Notes: a model not told the origin generated them from the letters alone. DNA of 64,000 nucleotides from Peribacillus frigoritolerans (GCF_040250305.1 NZ_CP158190.1:2822001-2886000); one strand, 5' to 3'; positions 17,785-27,197 are shown, numbered from the stretch's first letter. Translations and numbers: made by a program.

Positions 17785-18972
17785 TTACTTTATATATGCA
17801 ATTAGCTTTTCAATTTCACGTCTCGTATCGAAATGCTGATTTGATAAATTTTTACTTAACTCGTTCCTTTTATCCTTATGATCTATTAAGTATTTTATTT
17901 TTTCGAATAAATCTTCTTCATTACAATTAGCTATTACCCCAGTCTTTCCATCGACAATTTGTTCAATAGCTCCCACAAAATTTGTTGCTACTATTGGTTT
18001 ATTTAATATTTTTGCTTCTGTTAAAGCTAGACAGTACCCATCATGTAGAGAAGGCTGTACATAAATATCTGCCTTTGATATCTGAGGATAAGGATTAGTT
18101 GTTGAACCACAAAGAATGAAATCATGTTTTACTTTGTATTCAGTAATTAATGTTTCGAGTTCTTTTCTATAATTTCCTTCCCCAATGCAATACCACCTCA
18201 CATCATATCCATTTTTTCTTAATCGTGATAAAACAGATATAGCAATATCTTGGCCTTTTTCTTTTGAAAGTCTCCCAACAGTGACAATCTTTATACCAGA
18301 AAAAGACCGATCTAAATACTCTTCCTTTTCCGACATTTCTTTAATTACTTTACTTGAGATAATATTCAAAAATGTACTTGTTTTTGATTTGTAATATGGG
18401 AATTTTTTAGTTAATTCATTCCTAGCCTCTTTTGATACGACATAAATTTTACTGAACTTTTTATAAATTTTTTTGTAGAACCTATCATTAATTTGATGAT
18501 TGGAAATATCAAAGTGAACCCATGATATTTTCTTTTTTGCTTTCACTTTATTTATAATGTAATAATCATTAATATCTGTTGGTCCTTGATAAGAGATAGC
18601 TACATCATAGTAATCATTATGATTGGGAACATTTCGAAAAATATTTTTGTAGTAGAAATACCTTTGATTGAACTTTTTGTCCAGATAATAGCTAAATAAA
18701 AAAATCAAAAGTTCAAGAAAATTTTTATTATGAATGTAAGTTTTTACTGTCATTTGAGGAGGTTGCGTAATTATTGGCTTGATATATTTATACCAATTAA
18801 CCTCCTCTACTTTTACCCAATCTGGTAGATAATTTAAAAACTCACCTTTTTTCTCTAAAAGTAAGATCGTTACTTCATAATTTTCTTTTGGAAAAACTGA
18901 CAGAAAAGATAGTAGGGATTTTTCTACTCCACCTATATTCATACTACTCAACATAATTAAGATTTTTTTCAT
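17785..18972 (-). CDS. GT4 family glycosyltransferase
   Basis: This is a GT-B fold retaining transferase of 395 residues. The N-domain begins ILIMLSSMNIGGVEKSLLS. The C-domain has the donor-binding VTVGRLSKEKGQDIA and the E-x7-E-type motif YVQPSLHDGYCLALTEAKI, in which the first Glu is replaced by Asp (HDG instead of HEG). It is clearly paralogous to the gene at 19027, with shared segments such as KKKISWVHFDIS and KIYVVSKEAR. Sugar donor and acceptor are unknown; it belongs to the AT-rich distal end of the exopolysaccharide cluster. Confidence 0.85.
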   Translation of the reverse strand: MKKILIMLSSMNIGGVEKSLLSFLSVFPKENYEVTILLLEKKGEFLNYLPDWVKVEEVNWYKYIKPIITQPPQMTVKTYIHNKNFLELLIFLFSYYLDKKFNQRYFYYKNIFRNVPNHNDYYDVAISYQGPTDINDYYIINKVKAKKKISWVHFDISNHQINDRFYKKIYKKFSKIYVVSKEARNELTKKFPYYKSKTSTFLNIISSKVIKEMSEKEEYLDRSFSGIKIVTVGRLSKEKGQDIAISVLSRLRKNGYDVRWYCIGEGNYRKELETLITEYKVKHDFILCGSTTNPYPQISKADIYVQPSLHDGYCLALTEAKILNKPIVATNFVGAIEQIVDGKTGVIANCNEEDLFEKIKYLIDHKDKRNELSKNLSNQHFDTRREIEKLIAYIK

Positions 18973-19026
18973 TTTTTCACCGATATTCTGAAATATTTCA
19001 AAAATTCTTTAATGAATTATTTGATA

Positions 19027-20211
19027 TTATATATTCACTATTTTCTTTATCTCATTTTTCGTATCTATTGTTTCTGCAGACAAATTCTCTATGAGTTTTT
19101 TGCATCTATTTGTTTCATTTATCAACGTTACAATTGCTTGATATATTTCATCTTCATCACAGTTAACGATTACACCAGTTACGCCATTTTTTATTTGTTC
19201 CTTTGCTCCGGTAAAACTTGTAGTTATGATAGGCTTATTTAAGCATCTTGCTTCAGCAAGGGTAATACAATAACCTTCATGTCTAGACGGTTGAACGTAG
19301 ATATCACAATTTTTTATATATGGGTAAGGATTTGGATCAGATCCTAATAAAATAAAATGTTCTGAAACGTTATTCTTCTGTATTAGTTTTTCAAAATTCA
19401 ATCTTGAATTACCTTCTCCAACACAATACCACCTCGCTTTATATCCATTTTGAATTAACCTAGTTAAAGCTTGTATTGCTATATCTTGACCTTTTTCGAA
19501 TGAAAGTCTACCAACTGTTAAAATTCTTACCCCTTCAAATTCGTCAGTGAATCCTCTTCCTTTTTCAGCTTGAAATTTAATTAACTCTTGTGAAAGTAAA
19601 TTTGAAAAAACTTCTGTCTTTTCTTTTATAGAAGGAAGGATGCTAACTAAATGTTTTCTGCCCTCTTTAGATACGACGAAAATTTTATCGAATTTTTTAT
19701 AAACCTTAGACGCAAAAAATTTATTAAAACCTATCTGACTAACATCAAAATGAATCCATTGGATTTTTTTTTGGGCATTTATTTTATTAATAACAAAATA
19801 GCTTATGAAATCCATTGGACCTGCATAAGCTACCGCTATATCGTATTCATCTTCTACAACTGGAAATCCTCTTAAAATATATTTATAATATAAACTTCTT
19901 TCCTTCGAAACCTTTGATATTAAGTAAAAAAACATCAAAACAAAAGATTTAATGAGATGCCCCTCTTTAAAAAGATCTAAAGCATACTTATGTAATGGGG
20001 TATTCAGTGAATTTTTAATGTGTTTATATTCTGGCACGATTTCAACTCGAACTCCATCAGGAAGATAATTTAAAAAGCCCCCGTATTTTTCTAACATTAA
20101 GATAGTAATATCATATTTATTTTTCTTAAGTTCTGAAATCATATTTAGCAAAGCCTTTTCAGTTCCCCCAATATTCAAATTTATTAACATAAATAATATT
20201 TTTTTATTCAT
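19027..20211 (-). CDS. GT4 family glycosyltransferase
   Basis: The GT-B protein of 394 residues has ILFMLINLNIGGTEKALLNM at the N-terminus, LTVGRLSFEKGQDIA for nucleotide-sugar binding and YVQPSRHEGYCITLAEARCLNKP carrying the intact E-x7-E pair. It is a tandem duplicate of the gene at 17785 and more distantly of that at 20236. The three lie head-to-tail on the minus strand with short spacers. It probably adds a sugar to the lipid-linked repeat unit at the inner membrane face. Confidence 0.87.
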   Translation of the reverse strand: MNKKILFMLINLNIGGTEKALLNMISELKKNKYDITILMLEKYGGFLNYLPDGVRVEIVPEYKHIKNSLNTPLHKYALDLFKEGHLIKSFVLMFFYLISKVSKERSLYYKYILRGFPVVEDEYDIAVAYAGPMDFISYFVINKINAQKKIQWIHFDVSQIGFNKFFASKVYKKFDKIFVVSKEGRKHLVSILPSIKEKTEVFSNLLSQELIKFQAEKGRGFTDEFEGVRILTVGRLSFEKGQDIAIQALTRLIQNGYKARWYCVGEGNSRLNFEKLIQKNNVSEHFILLGSDPNPYPYIKNCDIYVQPSRHEGYCITLAEARCLNKPIITTSFTGAKEQIKNGVTGVIVNCDEDEIYQAIVTLINETNRCKKLIENLSAETIDTKNEIKKIVNI

Positions 20212-20235
20212 GGATTGACTCCTTCGAATATGATG

Positions 20236-21435
20236 TTATCCCATTAAATTGTATATCTTTTCCATTTCCTCTACATTTCCTTTTTTTTCTGTTCTAAGAT
20301 AGTTAATGATTTTTTCTTTTAACTTTTCTTCTTTAATCAAAGTACGTATACCTTCACTAACCGCATTAGAGTCCATATCAACAACTAAACCATTTTTTTT
20401 ATCTATCATTTGATTGTAAACAGCATCAAATCGCGTTGTGACTACTGGTGTATTTAGCATTCTTGCTTCAGCAATTGCTAAGCCAAAACCTTCGAATCGA
20501 GATGTTTGTACATATATATCTGCATCTTTAATGAAGGGATATGGGTTCGCTTCAACCCCTAATAATCTGAAATGATCATTTAACCCCTCCTTTGCAATCT
20601 GTTCTTCCATTTCATCTCTTAATGGTCCTTTCCCTAAAACATACCACCTAAAATTCACTCCACTTTCTTTTAGTGTTTTACAAGCTGCTAATGCAATATC
20701 ATATCCCTTTTGTTTAGCAAGTCTTCCGATAGTAAGTATTCTTATTCCCTTAAAACCATCCTCGTAACTTTTTCCCATTTCAGCCATTTCCATAATTAAA
20801 TTCGCATTATTAATATCATAAATTACTTCAGTATTTAATTTGTATTGATTAAATGTTTCAATAAAAACCTCTTTTGCCGTTTCAGAAACCGCGATTATTT
20901 TATCAAATTGATCATAATATTTCTGTTGAAAGTTCTTCTCTACTTCATCTAATCGGTAAATTGCATTTACCCATGCAAATTTTTTCTTTGCTTTTATTTT
21001 TTCAGCAACATAAAAAGTGGGTACACCTTGTGCGTAACTTATAGCAAAATCATACACTTTAGTATTATGTTCAATGACATCACTAACGGATTGCCAAAAA
21101 ATCCTAGCCTTTTGAGGATTGTTAAAATGTTTACGACGGATTTTATATGAATATTTCAATCTGGAAGATATCATCTTGAAATTCAATTTTCCTAATGAGT
21201 ATTTGAATGCTGATGATAAACTAAGGTTTGAAAATTTTGTATAAGTTAGAGGTTCTAATATATTTACTTCTCTAGGTACTGATTTTATTAAAATTCCATC
21301 ATGCGCAAATAACATTAAGTCTACCGAATACTCTGAGTAATCTAATAGTGAAAATAAAGAAACTAAGCTTTTTTCTGCACCAGCACAATCCAAAGAATCA
21401 ATTACAAATAGAAGGTTTTTTTTCATTTTTCTCAC
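20236..21435 (-). CDS. GT4 family glycosyltransferase
   Basis: This 399-residue GT-B enzyme starts LLFVIDSLDCAGAEKSLVSL. It has ILTIGRLAKQKGYDIAL in the donor domain and YVQTSRFEGFGLAIAEARMLNTP with both glutamates of the retaining GT4 motif. It is the first of three similar genes at the distal end of the cluster. The 232-base spacer upstream (21436-21668) is very AT-rich and shows no clear promoter, so read-through from tagD is assumed. Confidence 0.87.
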   Translation of the reverse strand: MRKMKKNLLFVIDSLDCAGAEKSLVSLFSLLDYSEYSVDLMLFAHDGILIKSVPREVNILEPLTYTKFSNLSLSSAFKYSLGKLNFKMISSRLKYSYKIRRKHFNNPQKARIFWQSVSDVIEHNTKVYDFAISYAQGVPTFYVAEKIKAKKKFAWVNAIYRLDEVEKNFQQKYYDQFDKIIAVSETAKEVFIETFNQYKLNTEVIYDINNANLIMEMAEMGKSYEDGFKGIRILTIGRLAKQKGYDIALAACKTLKESGVNFRWYVLGKGPLRDEMEEQIAKEGLNDHFRLLGVEANPYPFIKDADIYVQTSRFEGFGLAIAEARMLNTPVVTTRFDAVYNQMIDKKNGLVVDMDSNAVSEGIRTLIKEEKLKEKIINYLRTEKKGNVEEMEKIYNLMG

Positions 21436-21668
21436 TTCTCTTTTAATAATTTTAATAAAATATATATAAATATAGAATTATATATATTTTACTTTTGTTA
21501 TACTTTGCCTAATTTTATTTTTAATCTAACTGATTCTTTTTTGAAAATATCTATCTTTAGATCCATCGTTTACAAAAATACTTCGCCTTAGTTAAAGACT
21601 ATGAAATTACACTATTTTAAATATTCACTTAAATAATTATCATAGTTATAAATAGGTAAAGTTAGTTC

Positions 21669-22088
21669 CTATAGTTTAATTTTCTCTTTGACAATTGATG
21701 TGGAGACTCCCTTCGTATAAGGGAAATAGATGATGTCTACACCCACCTGTTTAAATTTCATTTCCAATTCATTGAATAGAGGGTCACCTTTCCAATCATC
21801 CCCTACAAACATCCGATTGAATTGAAGGCTTTCCCATGCAGTAAACTTATCCCGATTCGTTTGAGAAACTACTTTATCTACATATTTTATACCTGCTATG
21901 ATTTCCATTCTTTCATTATGAGGGATTACAGGCTGTTGACTTTTATATTCCATCACAAGTTCATCTGTACTTACGCCAACAATAAGGTATTCACAGTTTT
22001 CTTTTGCTTTTTTCAAAATATTAAGGTGCCCAACATGAAATAAATCAAACACTCCTGTTGTATAACCTATTTTGTATTGATTCATCAA
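21669..22088 (-). CDS. tagD: Glycerol-3-phosphate cytidylyltransferase (TagD-like)
   Basis: The protein (139 residues, the usual TagD length) contains YTTGVFDLFHVGHLNIL with the HxGH motif of nucleotidyltransferases and the C-terminal TKGVSTSIV, the counterpart of the RTEGISTT motif. It makes CDP-glycerol from CTP and glycerol 3-phosphate. Its start overlaps the end of the CDP-glycerol glycerophosphotransferase gene by 44 bases. The pair therefore forms a self-contained glycerol-phosphate donor/transfer unit inside the exopolysaccharide operon rather than in a teichoic-acid locus. Confidence 0.9.
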   Translation of the reverse strand: MMNQYKIGYTTGVFDLFHVGHLNILKKAKENCEYLIVGVSTDELVMEYKSQQPVIPHNERMEIIAGIKYVDKVVSQTNRDKFTAWESLQFNRMFVGDDWKGDPLFNELEMKFKQVGVDIIYFPYTKGVSTSIVKEKIKL

Positions 22089-23259
22089 TTTTCCCTCCTG
22101 GTTTATTAAAGCAAATTTTTTCTATATGATTTAATAAACTTTCACTTGCTTTACCATCTTCATATGTTTTAATTCGTTCAAGAAAGCCGCTCAATTCGTT
22201 TTCATACATTTCAGTATTAAATTGTAAAATTTCCATATTTAAATCTGCATTATTGGCTGAACTAATATACGGTAAATCTGAAATGTCATAGTACAGTTTT
22301 CGATCCGTGTTTGTATATTCCAATAAATCTGGCACATATAAAAAACATGGCCGTTTCGTGATTGAAAAGTCAAAAATCATGGATGAATAGTCCGAAATTA
22401 GAATATCTGATATAGATAATAGTTCTTGAATATCGTCATATGCTGTTACATCCATAACATTTTCACCCTTTATTAATTTATGCGCTTCAGAGAGTAAATG
22501 AGGATGTAGTCTAACTAAAAAAACCCAATTACCACTGAACTTTTCTTTCAAAGTTTTTAGGGTACTTGAGTAGTCAAGGTTATAAATTTCAGTGCTGTTG
22601 CCTTTTCTGAAAGTAGGAGCATATAAAATTACTTTAGTTCCTTCTGGAATGCCTAGTTTAGTCAATATTCCTTGTTTTTGTTTAGGATCGGAATGAAAAA
22701 GGAAATCATTTCTTGGTATACCCTTTTTGAAAATTTCTCCATTATACCAAAATGCTCTTTTGAGAATTTCCGTACTATCGTGACACCCGGATAATAGTAA
22801 ATCACATTTTAAAGAATCCTTTTTAGCCATTTGAATATACTGTTCTGGTAAATTTTCTTCAGCGTCTTTTTCAATTTGTTTTAACCTTAAGGAACTGTGC
22901 CAAGTTTGAATGTAGTATTGATTTTTCCTTTTTATGAAGAATTCATTAGTTCTATAATTAGTTATGATTATCTTAGAAGTACATAATTCATAAAAATACT
23001 TAAAAGTCATGGTTTTAACTTTTCTGATGTTTGTTATTTCTGTTTTAGATTCTAAGTCATTAAAAGCCCAGACTAGATCGAAATAGTCTTGAGGGTAATG
23101 TTTTAGTATATATTCAGTAATATATTTAGGGTTACACCCATATTGGCTGCCATAATAACTATAAAGAAATATCTTATTTTTTTTAACAGGAAGCAGATTT
23201 AATAAATGAATAAGAAGAAAAGTGATTCTTTTTTTTAGAACTAGCCATAGTGTACCCAT
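22045..23259 (-). CDS. CDP-glycerol glycerophosphotransferase family protein (TagB/TagF-like)
   Basis: The protein has the PF04464 pattern: YYIQTWHSSLRLK, VILYAPTFRKGNS, FLVRLHPHL and ILISDYSSMIFDFS with conserved His and Asp residues. It transfers glycerol phosphate from CDP-glycerol to a lipid-linked or polymer acceptor. N-terminal hydrophobic residues (FLLIHLLNLLPV) suggest membrane association. At 404 residues it is one catalytic domain, so single additions (TagB-like) or short chains are possible. Context with tagD and glycosyltransferases suggests glycerol-phosphate decoration of the exopolysaccharide. Its ATG touches the stop of the preceding GT2 gene. Confidence 0.87.
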   Translation of the reverse strand: MGTLWLVLKKRITFLLIHLLNLLPVKKNKIFLYSYYGSQYGCNPKYITEYILKHYPQDYFDLVWAFNDLESKTEITNIRKVKTMTFKYFYELCTSKIIITNYRTNEFFIKRKNQYYIQTWHSSLRLKQIEKDAEENLPEQYIQMAKKDSLKCDLLLSGCHDSTEILKRAFWYNGEIFKKGIPRNDFLFHSDPKQKQGILTKLGIPEGTKVILYAPTFRKGNSTEIYNLDYSSTLKTLKEKFSGNWVFLVRLHPHLLSEAHKLIKGENVMDVTAYDDIQELLSISDILISDYSSMIFDFSITKRPCFLYVPDLLEYTNTDRKLYYDISDLPYISSANNADLNMEILQFNTEMYENELSGFLERIKTYEDGKASESLLNHIEKICFNKPGGKIDESIQNRLYNRSV

Positions 23260-24329
23260 TATTCAGGAATCCCCTTTATGTTGTTTGATAAATTTATACG
23301 TTCTAGTTTAGGAGACTTTGCATGAAACCCTGTCAATCTAAAAAATCTGTTTACAGCCAAATATAAAGTATGCAGATAAGGGTGTATGTTAAAGAGATGT
23401 AATTGAGTTTGTAATTGGCGATTATACGAAACAGCTTCATTAATTTCACGATAATGAGTCTTTAAATAGTTTTGAAGATCTTTCCTTAACAATCCGCCTT
23501 TGTCTTTTGATCGGTTAGCTAAAAGGAGATTATAATGAATAAGAATATTCTTTAGAAGAGATTGGTACGAATCATTGGCCAAGTTTTCATAAAATTCTTC
23601 TATAAAACTATGTCTTTCTTTTAACCCTTGTATAATATCCAAGTTCCTTGTGGTATAAGAGGCAACGATGCTGTCATCTCTTTGAAAATAGTAACACAAG
23701 GGTTTATGAACAATTACATAAGAATTGACTCGCTGCATAACATGATGAGCCCAAAATACATCCTCGAATAAAACGCCCTTTTTGAAAGGTATATCCTTTA
23801 TAATGCTGGTCCTATAGAGCTTCCCCCATGCAAAATTCTTCACTCTTTCATTAATGACTAACTCAGCCATTAATGATTGATTGTCTAATATTAATGGGGG
23901 GGCATCTTTGGTAAAATATCTATTATCAAAAATTAAATGATCTTCATGGGCATAATAAAAAGCAGATTGAACTATATCTGCTTTAAATGTTAAACTCGTA
24001 CGGACAAGTTCTTCAATCATATTAAGCTCCAACCAATCATCACTATCTACAAAAATAGTTAATTCACCTGTAGCTATTCTCATCCCGTAGTTTCTAGCAT
24101 CGGATAGTCCTCCATTTTTTTTATGAATTACTTGAATTCGGGAGTCCTTTTTTTCATAATCATCTGCGATTTTTCCACAGTTATCGGGTGAACCATCATC
24201 AACTAATATTATATCAAGATTAGTGAAGCTTTGATTGACGATACTATCAATACACCTTGTTAAGTATTTTTCCACGTTGAAAATAGGTACAATAACACTC
24301 ACTTTCGGTAACATTATCATTGTAACCAC
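23259..24329 (-). CDS. GT2 family glycosyltransferase (EpsJ-like)
   Basis: A GT-A fold inverting transferase: VSVIVPIFNVEKYLTRCIDSIVNQSF, DIILVDDGSPDN, LSDARNYGM and IFVDSDDW (DXD metal motif) fill the first 120 residues. The 356-residue length and C-terminal helical region resemble EpsJ of Bacillus eps operons. The leading residues before MLPKVSV are probably not translated: an ATG codes for the M of MLPKVSV. The product overlaps the next gene by one base (coupled translation). Donor sugar unknown. Confidence 0.87.
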   Translation of the reverse strand: MVTMIMLPKVSVIVPIFNVEKYLTRCIDSIVNQSFTNLDIILVDDGSPDNCGKIADDYEKKDSRIQVIHKKNGGLSDARNYGMRIATGELTIFVDSDDWLELNMIEELVRTSLTFKADIVQSAFYYAHEDHLIFDNRYFTKDAPPLILDNQSLMAELVINERVKNFAWGKLYRTSIIKDIPFKKGVLFEDVFWAHHVMQRVNSYVIVHKPLCYYFQRDDSIVASYTTRNLDIIQGLKERHSFIEEFYENLANDSYQSLLKNILIHYNLLLANRSKDKGGLLRKDLQNYLKTHYREINEAVSYNRQLQTQLHLFNIHPYLHTLYLAVNRFFRLTGFHAKSPKLERINLSNNIKGIPE

Positions 24330-24352
24330 CTAACTTTTATGAAAGCTTTATC

Positions 24353-24694
24353 TCATTTATTGGATGTGTTATTTTGCCATTTTATAAAATCAATTAATGG
24401 TTTGTACTGAGGAATATGTTCTTTCTCAAGACCATTCCTTTTTAGTTCTTGAACAAATTCAATCCATTCTTTTTCTAAATAATTTGGAGCGACCTTTGTA
24501 GTCTCTTGTAGAAGTGAAACAAAATCGACATTCAATACATGCGCAATTTTTTCCATAATGTGAAGTGAGGGATTGCGATTTAGATTGCGCTCAATGTTAC
24601 TTAGATAAGACTTCGATATATTTGCCTGTTCAGCCAATTCAGATAACGTATATCCTCTTTTCTTACGCAATTCTGCAATATTTTTTCCAATCAT
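24353..24694 (-). CDS. sinR: SinR homologue (XRE-family biofilm repressor) inside the eps operon
   Basis: The protein (113 residues) aligns over its whole length with B. subtilis SinR. An XRE helix-turn-helix (residues 1-64) contains IAELRKKRGYTLSELAEQANISKSYLSNIERN, quoted here as two parts, RKKRGYTLSELAEQA and ISKSYLSNIERN. A C-terminal SinI/SinR dimerisation helix pair follows (EKEWIEFVQELKRNGLEKE, LIDFIKWQ). SinR represses eps and matrix genes by binding GTTCTYT sites, and such sites lie at the eps promoter of this operon. The placement between the epsN-like aminotransferase and the epsJ-like transferase is unlike the sinI-sinR-tasA locus of B. subtilis. No sinI is visible nearby. SlrR-like function cannot be excluded. 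Confidence 0.88.
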   Translation of the reverse strand: MIGKNIAELRKKRGYTLSELAEQANISKSYLSNIERNLNRNPSLHIMEKIAHVLNVDFVSLLQETTKVAPNYLEKEWIEFVQELKRNGLEKEHIPQYKPLIDFIKWQNNTSNK

Positions 24695-24716
24695 TTGATT
24701 ACCTCTTCATCCTTTT

Positions 24717-25922
24717 TTACCCATTTCCAACTGGATTCCCTTTGGATGGATGGGTGTTATCAATTCCTTCATTTATAGCATTTTTTATTGAATTGATGAC
24801 TCTCATTTGATCATCCCGACTCATGTTTGATCCGGATGGTAAACAGATCCCTGTAAAAAATAACTGTTCAGAAACGCTCGTTTCTCTATAATGAGGGTAA
24901 TAGACATACCCTTTAAAAATAGGTTGCATGTGTAGCGGCTTCCAAACATGTCTAGCCTCAATATTTTTTTCCTGTAGATCCTGTAATAATTTTTTTATGG
25001 AAATTCCAAATTCAGCTTCATTTATGGTCAATGCGGTCAACCATCTGTTTGAACGGGTATTTTCTAATTCGGGCATGAATTTTAAACCAGGTAAATCAGC
25101 CAATTGCTGATAATATAAATCATAAACCGCTCTCCTTGCTTTTACTCTTTCCTCCAATACCTCTAATTGCCCTCTTCCAATTCCAGCAAGAATATTACTC
25201 ATACGGTAATTGTAACCAACCTCACTATGCTGATAATGAGGAGCAACATCTTTAGCTTGAGTAGCTAAAAACCGAGCTCGTTGTATTGCATTAGTATCGT
25301 TAGAAATTACCGCTCCGCCACCAGAGGTTGTGATGATTTTATTTCCATTGAATGAGTAAATTCCGAATTCCCCAAATGTCCCACTCGCTTTTCCTTTATA
25401 AGTGGCACCTAATGACTCGGCTGCATCTTCGATGATCGGGACTTCATACTGATTACAAATAGTTATTAGTTCATCCATTTTAGCTGGTTGACCGTATAGA
25501 TTAACTATTATGACGGCTTTAGGGAGTTTGCCGGCATTAGCAGCTTCTTTTAATGCTCTTTCTAAAGCATTAGGAGACATATTCCAAGTTTCTGGTTCAG
25601 AATCTATGAAAATAGGTTGTGCATTTAAATAAAGAATCGGATTGGCGGTTGCCACAAAGGTAAGACTAGAGCAAAAAACAGTATCATCTTTTCTCACACT
25701 CAATAAAGAAAGAGCCAAATGAATTGCGGCAGTTCCTGAGCTGACTGCAAGCACTTCTTTGACTCCTACATATTTGGCTATATCTTTTTCGAAAGCATCC
25801 AGATTTGGCCCCAGCGGTGCAATCCAATTTGTTTGAAATGCTTCTTTAATATACTTTTCTTCATTTCCGCTCATATGGGGAGATGATAGTAAAATTCTTT
25901 TTTTGCTTGTTGCATTTAGCAT
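24717..25922 (-). CDS. epsN: DegT/DnrJ/EryC1 family PLP aminotransferase (EpsN)
   Basis: The 401-residue fold-type I aminotransferase shows VSSGTAAIHLAL, EDAAESLGATYKG and YSFNGNKIITTSGGGAVI, with the Lys that holds PLP. With EpsC (4,6-dehydratase) and EpsM (acetyltransferase) it completes the route to UDP-N,N'-diacetylbacillosamine, in which it aminates the 4-keto sugar. The gene starts 2 bases after the epsM stop. Its C-terminal residues run to a stop 22 bases before sinR. Confidence 0.92.
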   Translation of the reverse strand: MLNATSKKRILLSSPHMSGNEEKYIKEAFQTNWIAPLGPNLDAFEKDIAKYVGVKEVLAVSSGTAAIHLALSLLSVRKDDTVFCSSLTFVATANPILYLNAQPIFIDSEPETWNMSPNALERALKEAANAGKLPKAVIIVNLYGQPAKMDELITICNQYEVPIIEDAAESLGATYKGKASGTFGEFGIYSFNGNKIITTSGGGAVISNDTNAIQRARFLATQAKDVAPHYQHSEVGYNYRMSNILAGIGRGQLEVLEERVKARRAVYDLYYQQLADLPGLKFMPELENTRSNRWLTALTINEAEFGISIKKLLQDLQEKNIEARHVWKPLHMQPIFKGYVYYPHYRETSVSEQLFFTGICLPSGSNMSRDDQMRVINSIKNAINEGIDNTHPSKGNPVGNG

Positions 25923-25924
25923 TT

Positions 25925-26566
25925 CTACACATCTCCTATACCTATTTTTTTCATTTTTGCAGGGGTTCCGACTGCTAAACTATGGGATTGAATGTTATTT
26001 ATAACAGTAGCTCCAGCACCAATCACGGACCATTCTCCGATATTCACATTTGGTATCAGTGTAGAACCGGCACCTACATGAGTCCCTTCATCTACTTTTA
26101 CGGCACCAGTTAATGTCGCATGGGGTGATATATGTACGAAATCACCTATTTCGCTATCATGTTCTATCACAGAAGCTGTATTGATGATTGAATGACGGCC
26201 AATTTTAGCATCAGCATTGATGACAGTTGATGGCATGACTACTGTCCCTACTCCTATCTTTATGCTTGGACTAATAATGGAAGAAGGGTGAATCACCGAT
26301 ACATAATAAGAATCAGGTATATTCAATTCCTCTACAACTTTTTTACGAATATGGTTATTACCTATTGCAACAATGAATTTTATATCCTTGAATTGCTCTA
26401 ATAAATCGGATACGATTGAAAGCGGTGCAAAAAACAGATGACCTTTCACGATTGTTCTATCATATTTATCGTCTAGGTATCCAATTAATTCGTAACCATC
26501 AGCTCTATCAATCATGTCCTTTATAACTTTACTATGACCGCCTTCCCCAATTAATACAATTTTCAT
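25925..26566 (-). CDS. epsM: Sugar O/N-acetyltransferase with left-handed beta-helix (EpsM)
   Basis: An N-terminal Rossmann-like PglD domain (KIVLIGEGGHSKVIKDMI, residues 1-20) is followed by hexapeptide repeats (IKIGVGTVVMPSTVINADAKIG and later SVIGAGATVINN), with the catalytic His in HDSEIGDFVHISPH. It acetylates the 4-amino group of UDP-4-amino sugar using acetyl-CoA. At 213 residues it has the usual family size. The ATG overlaps the stop of the sugar transferase gene by 4 bases. Confidence 0.92.
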   Translation of the reverse strand: MKIVLIGEGGHSKVIKDMIDRADGYELIGYLDDKYDRTIVKGHLFFAPLSIVSDLLEQFKDIKFIVAIGNNHIRKKVVEELNIPDSYYVSVIHPSSIISPSIKIGVGTVVMPSTVINADAKIGRHSIINTASVIEHDSEIGDFVHISPHATLTGAVKVDEGTHVGAGSTLIPNVNIGEWSVIGAGATVINNIQSHSLAVGTPAKMKKIGIGDV

Positions 26567-27186
26567 CCCTGCCCCTCTCTTTCCTGATTATCAGATCCCC
26601 TAAAGGGAAGCATGGTTTCATTTGTCCCTGAATTTACTCCTTCAGATCTAACCACTTTTACTATCGTGAGTAATAATATTTTAAAATCGAGTAAAAATGA
26701 TTGATGATTTACATACCAAACGTCCAATGTGAATTTTTCTTCCCATGATATCGCATTTCTACCATTTACTTGTGCCCAACCAGTTATACCAGGACGAACA
26801 TCATGACGTTTAGCTTGATCGTCGTTATATAAAGGAAGGTATTCCATTAATAAAGGACGTGGTCCGACTAAACTAAGATCACCTTTAACAACATTAACTA
26901 ACTGTGGCAATTCATCTAGACTTAACTTTCTAAGTGTATTTCCAAATCTGGTTAATCTCAAATGGTCAGGAAGGGGTATACCGTGTTCATCGGTTTGATT
27001 ATTCATGGAACGAAATTTATAAAGGGTAAAAGGCTTTCCATTAAAACCTGGTCTTGTTTGTTTAAAAAGTATAGGCGTTCCAAGGTTAAACTTTATTAAA
27101 ATTCCTAGTATCATCATTATTGGACTTAGGATAACTAATAAAATAAATGAAATTAAAAAATCAATTATTCTTTTCATAATCTTCAC
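26563..27186 (-). CDS. epsL: Undecaprenyl-phosphate sugar-1-phosphate transferase (EpsL)
   Basis: This monotopic bacterial sugar transferase (PF02397) has a hydrophobic re-entrant helix at 8-32, then FKQTRPGFNGKPFTLYKFRSM, shown here as TRPGFNGKPFTLYKFRSM, LSLDELPQLVNVVKGDLSLVGPRP in parts (LDELPQL, GDLSLVGPRP) and PGITGWAQVNGRN. It lacks the long N-terminal membrane domain of WbaP, as expected for EpsL/PglC types. It primes repeat-unit synthesis by putting the first sugar phosphate, probably diacetylbacillosamine, on undecaprenyl phosphate. Confidence 0.93.
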   Translation of the reverse strand: MKIMKRIIDFLISFILLVILSPIMMILGILIKFNLGTPILFKQTRPGFNGKPFTLYKFRSMNNQTDEHGIPLPDHLRLTRFGNTLRKLSLDELPQLVNVVKGDLSLVGPRPLLMEYLPLYNDDQAKRHDVRPGITGWAQVNGRNAISWEEKFTLDVWYVNHQSFLLDFKILLLTIVKVVRSEGVNSGTNETMLPFRGSDNQEREGQG

Positions 27187-27197
27187 TTCCGAGATTT

